Assembly (NCBI GenBank): GCA_030668065.1
Contig: DAOUUS010000065.1
Span: 1 to 7,901, forward strand
Direction of reading: 5' to 3'
DNA: 7,901 nt
From: Candidatus Methanophagales archaeon
GTDB lineage: Archaea; Halobacteriota; Syntropharchaeia; Alkanophagales; Methanospirareceae
Shown here: positions 1-6,086 of the stretch, in pieces
Layout: each line of letters opens with the position of its first letter
Position numbering within the stretch: position 1 is the first letter of the stretch
Position numbers and translations under genes: made by a program
Notes under the pieces: generated by a model
Databases searched by the model: none
Told to the model about the DNA's origin: nothing
The model's input: only the letters and a program-made list of their open reading frames with translations

Positions 1-753
1 AGAAACAATAAGCAAAGAAACAGCAAACCCGATTATAACAACTGTCCACACATAATCACTCGCACGCATCTTGAACTCAACTAACGTTTTCGGTTTTGCG
101 GTATAACCACGCGCCCGCAATGCCTGATACACCCTATCCCCGCGTTCATAACTTCTGACAAAAAGCATACCCAACGCTCCCCCTATCGTCTTGAGCGCAT
201 ATAGGTTCGTCTTCAACTGGAATCCCCGTGCCACCATCGCCCGCCACATCCTTTGAAACTCGACCACAAACACGAATATGTAACGATACGTGAACATAAA
301 CATTTGAACAAGCATACTGGGCATTTTTAGCTCACCCAATGCCTTTATTGTAACGTCAAACCTAGTAGTCGCGATCATCGGCAAAACAAGTATAACAGCA
401 GATAAAGCCCGCACTGCTACTAAAATACCGTATTCGAGACCTTCGTATGTCATCGTTAAACCGTGAAAGTTGAATATTTCTGTTCCAGACACTGTAAACG
501 GCATGATGAGGATAAACGGCACGACGAATAAAAAAACCCACTTGATGTGCTGCAACGCGAACCTGCGTGGCAGTTTTGATGCGATAAGAAAGAGGATAGC
601 ACCGATCAACGCGATAAAAGCTAATTTCAAGTTTGGAACTAAAACGACCGCGAAAATAAGGATTGTAAATGCAACTATCTTTGCCCGCGGGTCAAACCGG
701 TGCATCGGTGAATCAAGCGATGAATACTTGTCAATCTCCGGATAATTTACCAT
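1..753 (-). CDS. cbiQ: ECF transporter T component CbiQ/NikQ, 3'-truncated by window edge
   Basis: This is the transmembrane coupling (T) subunit of a group I ECF transporter for Ni2+ or Co2+. It links the substrate-specific CbiM/NikM channel to cytoplasmic ATPases. Reading back from ATG at 751-753 gives 251 residues open to the window edge. The opening segment has the family pattern SSLDSPMHRFDPRAK (residues 11-25), followed by several hydrophobic segments. The two Ala-Arg-Gly coupling motifs of EcfT proteins are visible as MVARGFQ (about 173-179) and ALRARGY (about 211-217); in the family these arms contact the ATPase dimer. Usual length is about 250-280 residues, so only a few C-terminal residues are missing. 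The start lies 2 bases after the NikL-like stop, so this is the fourth gene of the operon. The ATPase NikO/CbiO is expected next, outside the window. The family is secure; nickel rather than cobalt is inferred from the neighbours. Confidence 0.95.
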   Translation of the reverse strand, partial: MVNYPEIDKYSSLDSPMHRFDPRAKIVAFTILIFAVVLVPNLKLAFIALIGAILFLIASKLPRRFALQHIKWVFLFVVPFILIMPFTVSGTEIFNFHGLTMTYEGLEYGILVAVRALSAVILVLPMIATTRFDVTIKALGELKMPSMLVQMFMFTYRYIFVFVVEFQRMWRAMVARGFQLKTNLYALKTIGGALGMLFVRSYERGDRVYQALRARGYTAKPKTLVEFKMRASDYVWTVVIIGFAVSLLIVS

Positions 754-755
754 TT

Positions 756-1208
756 CTACTTCTTATTCCGCTTCCAGTACACATATGCCATTGCAAAACC
801 CGCAATGCCTATTAAATACCCAAAGCCTGCGATAATATTAGAATATAACGGCAGTTCTGTTCCCGCACCGTCAGCACTTACCTGACTTAAGTTTATCGTT
901 GTTTCCCCTTTATGACCCGGCATGTGTGTCGCATTCACGACCACTTCATACTCATCCATACCTATCTTTGGTGGAAACCGGAACTTACCTTCTTCGTCTG
1001 TCGTGCCTTCTATATACAAATTACCGCTCTTGTCGTACACTTTTACGTCTCCATCTTGTACCGGGGCACCGCTACCGAAGTACGCTTCTATTTCTAGTTC
1101 ACTCAGCGTAGATTCTATATGCAAGCGATGTGCACTCGCAACGCTTGTGCACAAACACGATAGCACTACGAATATCGCAAAAATACCAACCATTTTTTTA
1201 CAGTTCAT
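756..1208 (-). CDS. NikL-like small membrane-anchored component of nickel ECF transporter
   Basis: This 150-residue protein has a signal peptide (residues 1-26, ending SVASA), a short extracytoplasmic beta-rich domain, one C-terminal membrane span (about 122-144) and a basic tail (WKRNKK). Predicted cleavage leaves His27 as the first mature residue, with His30 close by (HRLH). Further in, GTTDEEGKFRF (about 68-78) and NATHMPGHKGE (about 92-102, His95 and His99) match the carboxypeptidase-regulatory-like pattern of proteins annotated CbiL/NikL in nickel transporters. NikL-type proteins replace CbiN/NikN as the small accessory subunit of the NikM channel. The gene lies 14 bases after nikM and 2 bases before the cbiQ start, so it is within one operon. 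A purine-rich GAGGGGATGA stretch just after the nikM stop is its likely ribosome site. The role in metal loading is inferred from family and context. Confidence 0.8.
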   Translation of the reverse strand: MNCKKMVGIFAIFVVLSCLCTSVASAHRLHIESTLSELEIEAYFGSGAPVQDGDVKVYDKSGNLYIEGTTDEEGKFRFPPKIGMDEYEVVVNATHMPGHKGETTINLSQVSADGAGTELPLYSNIIAGFGYLIGIAGFAMAYVYWKRNKK

Positions 1209-1222
1209 TTCTTATCATCCCC

Positions 1223-1858
1223 TCATCCACCTATTATCTCGGGTTTTACTTTTAGCAGAAACACCGCGATCGAACCTGTAATTATCGCTTCTATTATTAT
1301 TATGGGTATGTGCGCGACAGTAAATGCGATTGCAATGGCAAAAAAAGCCTCTTCATTTGAGAGCACAAGCGAAAACGCCGTAAAAATCACAGCCAGAAAT
1401 ACTGCCACACCACCTGCGAGAGCACCAAATATCCAGACGGATAACTCCTTTCTCATTACTGTCATACCAACCTTATTTCCCCACTTGAATATACAATAAG
1501 CAATCAGTGCAGGAATCCCTATGTTCGCCGTGTTCACGCCGATGGTGGTTATGCCGCCATGCTGAAAGAGAACAGTCTGAAGCACAACGCCAATAAAAAT
1601 GGCGGGAAAGGCGAATATCCCTAGTATTACACCCACTAATCCATTGAGTATAAAATGCGCGCTTGTCGGTCCTACGGGTATATGAACGAGAGAAGCGACA
1701 AAGAATGCCGCGGTCATCACCGATAGCTTCGGTATCTCCTCCTCTAAATTACCCTTCTTATTGCTCCACCAGATTGCCACTGCAAGCAATGCAAATGTGA
1801 TTGCCCATCCCGCTGCCAATACAGGCAGAGATAATATTCCATCTGATATATGTACCAT
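1223..1858 (-). CDS. cbiM: ECF transporter substrate-specific channel CbiM/NikM
   Basis: This is the substrate-binding membrane subunit (S component) for Ni2+/Co2+ uptake, 211 residues and almost entirely hydrophobic. The N-terminus MVHISDGIL matches the conserved CbiM/NikM opening, where the free N-terminus and the nearby histidine bind the metal. A second expected ligand histidine is present in VGPTSAHF (His68), and His59 lies in VHIP. The family block FQHGGITTIGVNTANIG (about 98-114) is intact. An extra Val sits between Met1 and His3; Met removal would put His second. The length is like NikM proteins without a fused N domain, which fits the separate NikL gene downstream. The start ATG at 1856-1858 is preceded by GGGAGGTAA, which overlaps the stop of the upstream gene, with a somewhat long spacing of about 14 bases. 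Nickel specificity is inferred from the flanking NikK- and NikL-like genes and not proven by sequence. Confidence 0.93.
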   Translation of the reverse strand: MVHISDGILSLPVLAAGWAITFALLAVAIWWSNKKGNLEEEIPKLSVMTAAFFVASLVHIPVGPTSAHFILNGLVGVILGIFAFPAIFIGVVLQTVLFQHGGITTIGVNTANIGIPALIAYCIFKWGNKVGMTVMRKELSVWIFGALAGGVAVFLAVIFTAFSLVLSNEEAFFAIAIAFTVAHIPIIIIEAIITGSIAVFLLKVKPEIIGG

Positions 1859-1870
1859 TTTCTTTATTGC

Positions 1871-2875
1871 TTACCTCCCTTTCCTTTTTATCAGGTATAC
1901 CACGATTAACAACCCAAGAATTGCGGGTATCACGCCAAATCCGGGTGCTCCTTCCGCAGCAGATGCTTCCTTTGCTGTCGCCACTTTCTCTTCCACTGCT
2001 TTTATACGTGTCTTTAGTTCTTCGGTATTCACAGTAGCCGCTGCTTTCGGTGGGAACGCATCAATCGTTGGAACTATGAACACACCCCGGACGTTACGTC
2101 CAGTCTCTGGTTCCATAGTCGCGCCGACAAACCATATCCCGGGCTCGTCAAGCGTGTACACGAACTCACCCTTGTCATTGGACTTGGCAAGCCTTGTGAA
2201 CACCATCGGCGGGTCATACGGGAACATCTCCTCGGCTGTTTCCACGATCTCTTTACCATCGTCCAGTGTGTGGTATATCTCAATCTCTACCGGTGCACCT
2301 GCAAGTGGCTTACCATCGTACATCGCCTGTCCCGCGAATACAAAACCTTCTTCCATGCCATAAGGTCGCATGTAAGGAAGAATCTCGGTCTTCTGTCCGA
2401 CATTGGCATCCCAACCTTCCCATGCTTCTACGCCACAGTGGATGACCGCTTTTGTGCAGTCTATCAGATTCTCTCCTTCGTCTTCATAATTCACTGCGAC
2501 CACGGAATCGCCTCTTTGATCAACAGTGAACGAAGCTTTGTACGCTACAAAAGTACCGGGATTACCGTCTTCATCCATGCTATCCACGGAGATCTGTTCT
2601 GCCGTTAGTTGCTCAACCGTACCGTCTGGTTTCGTGACAGAAACTTCAGGTACTGATGCCATATCAAACGATATATGCTCATAAGGGTGTCCCCACATCA
2701 TGTACACCGTCTTTGTCTCTCCACGCTCCGCTATGTAATCTTCTGGCGTCACATCCCATATGGTATCTTCGCTATCGCTGGGGAAGATCATTGTGAAATG
2801 TGCACTCGCTATCCCGACAGCACTTGCAAGAACTAACCCCGCCAGGAGAATAGCCGTTATTTTTTCTCTTTTCAT
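1871..2875 (-). CDS. DUF4198/NikK-like surface metal-binding protein with PGF-CTERM anchor
   Basis: This 334-residue secreted protein is the first gene of the nickel operon. A signal peptide (residues 1-25, ending GIASA) leaves His26 as the first mature residue (HFTMIFP). The mature start and WGHPYEHISFDM (about 61-72, His63 and His67) fit DUF4198, the family of the NikK accessory protein of nickel ECF transporters. The middle is a beta-rich extracytoplasmic region with an Ig/carboxypeptidase-regulatory-like part near LDEPGIWFVGATMEPETGR. Residues about 281-310 form a charged, Ala/Glu-rich, probably helical stalk. The end is PGFGVIPAILGLLIVVYLIK then RKGR: a PGF-CTERM archaeosortase signal at 311-313, a membrane span and a basic tail. 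It is therefore probably tethered to the outer face of the membrane. ATG at 2873-2875 is chosen because AAGGAGGTGA lies 9 bases upstream. Metal capture for NikM is inferred from family and context. Confidence 0.88.
   Translation of the reverse strand: MKREKITAILLAGLVLASAVGIASAHFTMIFPSDSEDTIWDVTPEDYIAERGETKTVYMMWGHPYEHISFDMASVPEVSVTKPDGTVEQLTAEQISVDSMDEDGNPGTFVAYKASFTVDQRGDSVVAVNYEDEGENLIDCTKAVIHCGVEAWEGWDANVGQKTEILPYMRPYGMEEGFVFAGQAMYDGKPLAGAPVEIEIYHTLDDGKEIVETAEEMFPYDPPMVFTRLAKSNDKGEFVYTLDEPGIWFVGATMEPETGRNVRGVFIVPTIDAFPPKAAATVNTEELKTRIKAVEEKVATAKEASAAEGAPGFGVIPAILGLLIVVYLIKRKGR
1873..1879 (-). promoter_or_regulatory. Shine-Dalgarno of nikM overlapping the NikK stop codon
   Basis: The minus-strand sequence GGGAGGT is made from the last sense codons and the TAA stop of the NikK-like gene (GGG AGG TAA). 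It lies about 14 bases before the nikM ATG, slightly longer than usual, and supports coupled translation. Confidence 0.6.
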
Positions 2876-2884
2876 CTTTTCTTT

Positions 2885-2894
2885 TCACCTCCTT
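2885..2894 (-). promoter_or_regulatory. Strong Shine-Dalgarno of the NikK-like gene
   Basis: AAGGAGGTGA on the minus strand is close to a full complement of the archaeal 16S rRNA 3' end. It lies 9 bases before ATG 2875 and fixes that start. It also implies a 5' leader, unlike the apparently leaderless first genes elsewhere in the window. Confidence 0.85.
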
Positions 2895-2904
2895 TTGTTT
2901 GAGC

Positions 2905-2912
2905 ATTTATAT
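2905..2912 (-). promoter_or_regulatory. TATA-like element upstream of the nickel operon (uncertain)
   Basis: The minus-strand ATATAAAT is the best TATA-like match near the operon. An archaeal start site about 26 bases downstream would fall near 2882, after the Shine-Dalgarno at 2885-2894. That would leave a leader of only about 7 bases without a ribosome site. The element may therefore be fortuitous. Weaker AT-rich candidates lie further upstream, for example TTTATTATT at 2998-3006. Confidence 0.3.
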
Positions 2913-2913
2913 C

Positions 2914-2930
2914 GCGCCCCTCCTCGGCGC
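2914..2930 (-). repeat. GC-rich hairpin with SD-like loop in the nickel operon leader
   Basis: The minus strand reads GCGCC, then GAGGAGG, then GGCGC: a perfect 5-bp GC stem around a 7-base loop. It stands out in AT-rich sequence. The loop is itself Shine-Dalgarno-like. If transcribed, it would sit about 40 bases before the NikK start. Confidence 0.5.
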
Positions 2931-2952
2931 ATCACCTTCCTTATCTTTGCGC

Positions 2953-2996
2953 TTTTTACCCTGCATTTTTTACCGGGTAATATCACTCAATTTGAG
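2953..2996. promoter_or_regulatory. Cluster of palindromes and direct repeats, candidate operator
   Basis: TTACCGGGTAA (2970-2980) is a perfect odd palindrome with 5-base arms. CTCAATTTGAG (2986-2996) is another. TTTTTACC occurs twice, at 2953-2960 and 2967-2974, exactly 14 bp apart. On the minus strand this gives three GGTAA half-sites within about 28 bp. Such a cluster upstream of a metal uptake operon is where a metal-responsive repressor (NikR or DtxR type) would act. No known consensus is recognised here, so operator function is inferred from symmetry and position. Confidence 0.4.
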
Positions 2997-3072
2997 CAAT
3001 AATAAAGAGGATACTTTTTATCATAATATGACTTTCGGTATTTTCCGCTCTACCAGTAGCACGAAACGTAAG

Positions 3073-3079
3073 AAAAAAA
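3073..3079 (-). terminator. Oligo-T tract after the binding-protein operon
   Basis: The minus-strand GTTTTTTTC (seven T) lies about 72 bases past the stop of the binding-protein gene and ahead of the nickel operon. Archaeal RNA polymerase terminates at such T-runs without a strong hairpin. It is the only long T-run in this intergenic stretch, so it probably separates the two operons. Confidence 0.5.
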
Positions 3080-3150
3080 CATTTGGTATTATTACTAGTG
3101 TTGTCGAGTTCCTCTATCCGTCCTGAACTGCTTCTTTCTTTGCAACTTGT

Positions 3151-4425
3151 TTAGTAGTAGTTCTCGAGCTCGGGATACACAAACACGCCCCGCTTCGTCA
3201 CGTCAAGGTCAATGCCGCAGATTTTATCTACGTATTCCTGATGAATCGCTTGCGGGTCTAAATCATCAAATTCGTCCGGATTGAACCATTTTGCCATATA
3301 TGCAAGACCAATCGGATACCCGGGACCAAACGGGACATTACTATCTATCACATATACACGCTCGTCAGTCACCGCCGTAACATTACCCAACCCCGGTAGT
3401 TCTATTAGACTTTCATACTCTTCCGTCAACCCGGATTCATCATCCGTCTCATAACCGCCGCGACCGCCACCCTCTGAGAGCCCCACCATTACTTCCGGAT
3501 TCTGATCTAAAATCCATTCCACGTCTACTGTGGGATATGCAACGTCGAACCCTTCTGCTATGTTTTGCCCGCCTGCCATCTCACAAAGTGTGCTTATTCC
3601 ACCGGATTGCGTTGTATATGCCTTTCGCTCGTTCGTGGACTCAATCACACTCTTATACAGGAATACTTCGGGGTTATCGTCCTCAGCCCTCTTCGATACC
3701 CGCTCTTCTATCGCATCCACGTACTTATCATGCCATGCGATATACTCTGATGCCTTATCCTCTTCGTCCAGTAAATATCCTAGCTTCACCATTTCGGCTC
3801 TAAGTGTTTCTGGCTTGTAGATGTCCATACGGATGACAGCTATGGAGTCCGGTAGTTTTTCCTCTATATATTCGGGTCCCGGCCAGTTACCGTATGCAAA
3901 TACGGCATCTGCCTCTAAATGCAGCACCAGCTCCGGGTCAATCTCCCTCCAGCCGCCAACTATCTCTTTAGTACTTATTTCAGGAAAGAAAACTGTTTGT
4001 TTTGCTATCAGATCACTAACGCCAACTATTCGGTCTTTAGCGCCAAGAGCGCGAATCGCTTCTGCTACACCGGCATTCAGCACTACTATCTTCTCCAATG
4101 GCTGATATATCGTTACAGGATCTCCGGTCGCACTCTCTATTGTCCGAGGATACCGGCCGTGGTAATAATAAAGGCAAGCAACTCTGCGAAGTTCTTCCTT
4201 ATCCGGATGCTGCACGTCTTCGCCCATATACGTTGCTTTCATGTGTGCCATGATTGCATCTACGATCTCTATCTTCGATACAGTATTGTCATTATTCACG
4301 GCAGTAGCAGGAATAGAAGTCAGCACAACTGCTGTCAGCACAAAAACCGTTAACAAGCAAGCGACATTGCGTATTTCCCGTGCCACCACTATCTTCTTTC
4401 TTCTTAGTCTTTCCGCTTGCTTCAT
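3151..4425 (-). CDS. ABC transporter class III substrate-binding protein with dockerin-like N-terminal segment
   Basis: This 424-residue exported binding protein belongs to the BtuF/FhuD-type family (Peripla_BP_2), which binds siderophores, cobalamin, haem and metal chelates. Residues 20-42 are a hydrophobic signal or anchor segment without a lipobox cysteine. Residues about 44-93 form a short helical segment starting VNNDNTVSKIE, a degenerate EF-hand loop like the dockerin-like module of archaeal binding proteins. The binding domain starts around VTIYQPLEKIVVLNAG (104-119). It continues with AEAIRALGAKDRIVGVS (121-137) and has a second lobe from about residue 250, with YPTVDVEWILDQNPEVMVG (297-315). 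An acidic Gly-rich loop (about 318-336) interrupts lobe two. The start overlaps the previous stop as ATGA, with AGGAGG 5 bases upstream. No permease or ATPase is adjacent, so the ligand is unknown; nickel chelate is a guess from the neighbouring operon. Confidence 0.9.
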   Translation of the reverse strand: MKQAERLRRKKIVVAREIRNVACLLTVFVLTAVVLTSIPATAVNNDNTVSKIEIVDAIMAHMKATYMGEDVQHPDKEELRRVACLYYYHGRYPRTIESATGDPVTIYQPLEKIVVLNAGVAEAIRALGAKDRIVGVSDLIAKQTVFFPEISTKEIVGGWREIDPELVLHLEADAVFAYGNWPGPEYIEEKLPDSIAVIRMDIYKPETLRAEMVKLGYLLDEEDKASEYIAWHDKYVDAIEERVSKRAEDDNPEVFLYKSVIESTNERKAYTTQSGGISTLCEMAGGQNIAEGFDVAYPTVDVEWILDQNPEVMVGLSEGGGRGGYETDDESGLTEEYESLIELPGLGNVTAVTDERVYVIDSNVPFGPGYPIGLAYMAKWFNPDEFDDLDPQAIHQEYVDKICGIDLDVTKRGVFVYPELENYY

Positions 4426-5447
4426 CTTTTCCTCCTACTTAGATATACTAATCCCGCTATAAACAGCCCGCCAAATGCTAACACCGCACAAAATCCCGAT
4501 AATTGCGAGTTCGGTGTTGAACTAGGGGAAGAAGTCGGAGTCTGAGATACGGGAATAGTCGCAAAAGCAGTTTCCGGGTGCTCTTCCAATAACTCAGCAG
4601 AATACGGTATCGCCACGCATACCTGATTAGATTCGTGCTTATTTACACCATGCCTAAAACTCGCCTTAAATACTGCACTGCACGCTTCTGTATTTAGTTC
4701 TGCGTTCATAACCGTGAATACCACAATAACCGACTCGCCTGCGTTTATACTACCGACATATACTTTTTCCGGCTGAACTTCTGCCCCGGTTACATTTAAA
4801 GCAGTAACATAAACGCAGTTAACATCTGACAGGCCTTCGTTTATGACCTCCAACCTCACCTCGTTCTGTGATACTTCCTGTGGTATCATGTTTACAGTAC
4901 CGCTGACCTGTACGGGAATAAAATAGCGAATCCCTTTGCTTCTTTTTCTGTTCATATCCTCAATGTCGGCAGCGAATTTTAGCATGTATATGCCTTCTGC
5001 ACCGGGTGCCTGAATTTTAAATTCGAGGTCTACATTTTTATCGGGTCCTATCACACCGGCAGAGATATACTTGTTGTAAATTTTGAACTGTTTCTCCACG
5101 ATATAAGCTTCTTTTATGTATGCGTCCATTGTGTACCTTGTCTTAGTGTCCACATCTACAACGTAACCTGAAGTCCCTTTTATATCACTTTTAATATCCA
5201 GTTCCTTATCTATCGGCTTTTCCTGCATATTCTTAAGTGTAACTGTGAGCACACCCACATCGCCGGGCATTAACGTCTCCGGGTTGAGTTCGTAATTGTA
5301 CACCATTACAGCAGGTTCCGGTGCCGGCGCGATTTCACACTTGCTTAACAGGTCGTCTACATCATATGCAAAAGCAGGTATTGTAGTTGCAAGCACGAGT
5401 AACACAGATGACAGTCCAGAAACTATTAGCCATACCTTCTTGTTCAC
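4422..5447 (-). CDS. Secreted membrane-anchored S-layer-like protein with two Ig-like domains
   Basis: This 341-residue protein resembles the archaeal COG1361-type S-layer-related group (CARDB/NEW3-like beta-sandwiches). It has a signal peptide (1-27, ending IPAFA) and a first beta-sandwich (about 48-180) with the motif LMPGDVGVLTVTLKN (59-73). A second sandwich follows (about 190-282, LEVINEGLSDVNCVYV). A Ser/Thr/Pro linker (about 300-312) leads to a C-terminal span and the basic end SRRKR. The span is preceded by SGF, a possible degenerate PGF-CTERM signal. The start is GTG at 5445-5447, overlapping the previous stop as GTGA, with GGTGA upstream. The stop overlaps the next start as ATGA. 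Its codons for the RRKR tail supply AGGAGG for the next gene. It probably acts as a cell-surface scaffold or partner of the binding protein. Its specific function is unknown. Confidence 0.82.
   Translation of the reverse strand: MNKKVWLIVSGLSSVLLVLATTIPAFAYDVDDLLSKCEIAPAPEPAVMVYNYELNPETLMPGDVGVLTVTLKNMQEKPIDKELDIKSDIKGTSGYVVDVDTKTRYTMDAYIKEAYIVEKQFKIYNKYISAGVIGPDKNVDLEFKIQAPGAEGIYMLKFAADIEDMNRKRSKGIRYFIPVQVSGTVNMIPQEVSQNEVRLEVINEGLSDVNCVYVTALNVTGAEVQPEKVYVGSINAGESVIVVFTVMNAELNTEACSAVFKASFRHGVNKHESNQVCVAIPYSAELLEEHPETAFATIPVSQTPTSSPSSTPNSQLSGFCAVLAFGGLFIAGLVYLSRRKR
4431..4436 (-). promoter_or_regulatory. Shine-Dalgarno of the binding-protein gene inside the upstream coding region
   Basis: AGG AGG, encoding the two arginines of the upstream anchor tail, lies 5 bases before the ATG at 4425. 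The ATGA overlap and this site together indicate translational coupling and decide the start. Confidence 0.75.
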
Positions 5448-6004
5448 TGCCCGTCACCCCCGTGCCCTTTTCTGCTGCGGGCAAGTATATACACGACTGC
5501 AAGTAACCCTGCAAGTGTAGATACCAGATTGAAGTCAGGAGTTGCAGGAGATGGTGTGGGTGCTTGTACTGCGTTTACAGAAACGCTCGTACTTCCAATA
5601 TCGCCTTTTGTCATGCTTAAAGCGTCATACCACAATCCGCCAATTGTTCCGTCTATTCCTTCGGACGGTGCTCGTACTACATACACTATCGCAGTTTCGT
5701 TGACCACGACAAATGCAAGTTCCTGTCCTGATGACGATACATTGGTTTGTTCTTGTGGATGCTGAGTACTGACAAATACGAAATCAGGGGGAATAGTTTC
5801 TATGACTCCTCCTATTTGGAGTCCGGTCAAGTCCAACCTAACCTCGAATGTAGAATCAGAAGCAGGATTTGTCGTGGATAACGTACGTGTGACTACGACC
5901 TCAGCCGCATTTGCATTAGTAACTGTTGCAATAAATAGCATCGCAATCGCAAATATCACTATTAATGATGTTAAGACTTTCTGCCGGTTACCTATCATGT
6001 GCAT
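5444..6004 (-). CDS. Secreted anchored single beta-sandwich protein with PGF-CTERM-like tail
   Basis: This 186-residue protein is the first gene of the three-gene surface operon. The signal peptide spans residues 1-33 (ending TNANA). Mature residues about 35-143 form one beta-rich domain with FEVRLDLTG (about 53-61), GGVIETIPPDFVFVS (about 64-78) and AIVYVVRAPSEGIDG. This is the domain style seen in archaeal PGF-CTERM surface proteins and loosely recalls cohesin-like sandwiches. A Pro/Thr linker (APTPSPATP, about 149-157) leads to PDF (156-158), a membrane span, and RSRKGHGGDGQ. PDF in place of PGF makes it a variant archaeosortase signal. ATG 6004 is chosen because a TATA box lies 26 bp upstream with no Shine-Dalgarno, which suggests a leaderless mRNA; Met3 is an alternative start. 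The stop overlaps the next GTG by four bases. Function is unknown. Confidence 0.8.
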   Translation of the reverse strand: MHMIGNRQKVLTSLIVIFAIAMLFIATVTNANAAEVVVTRTLSTTNPASDSTFEVRLDLTGLQIGGVIETIPPDFVFVSTQHPQEQTNVSSSGQELAFVVVNETAIVYVVRAPSEGIDGTIGGLWYDALSMTKGDIGSTSVSVNAVQAPTPSPATPDFNLVSTLAGLLAVVYILARSRKGHGGDGQ

Positions 6005-6025
6005 AATCAGATTACTATGGTGTTA

Positions 6026-6034
6026 CTATATAAA
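6026..6034 (-). promoter_or_regulatory. TATA box of the surface-protein operon
   Basis: The minus-strand TTTATATAG is centred about 26 bp upstream of ATG 6004. Archaeal transcription starts about 26-27 bp after the TATA centre, so the mRNA should begin at or next to the ATG (leaderless). The absence of a Shine-Dalgarno agrees. An 8-bp palindrome GTTATAAC (6044-6051) lies just upstream. Confidence 0.65.
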
Positions 6035-6086
6035 TGAATTAGTGTTATAACGCACTTTTCTCTCTTCGTGTATTACATTCATCTAT

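Noticed and set aside
1761..2363. 200-residue plus-strand open frame
   Set aside because: It is antisense to nikM and the NikK-like gene, low in complexity (Ser/Ala/Pro-rich) with no recognisable domain, and has no ribosome site; it is a shadow of the real coding strand.
2772..2906. Possible 44-codon upstream ORF (ATG inside the TATA-like element, SD-like loop before it)
   Set aside because: It overlaps the NikK start out of frame, is Lys/Arg-rich with a chance Cys cluster, and the NikK reading frame explains the sequence. It is only worth revisiting if ribosome profiling shows initiation there.
2876..3150. C/D box guide RNA or riboswitch in the intergenic stretch
   Set aside because: A GTGATGC near-match to a C box is present, but I found no paired D box and no recognisable cobalamin or NiCo riboswitch core.
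3151..4425. Lipoprotein or Tat export signal in the binding protein
   Set aside because: The only early cysteine (Cys23) starts the hydrophobic segment instead of ending it, so there is no lipobox. The early RR pair is too far from the hydrophobic core for a Tat signal.
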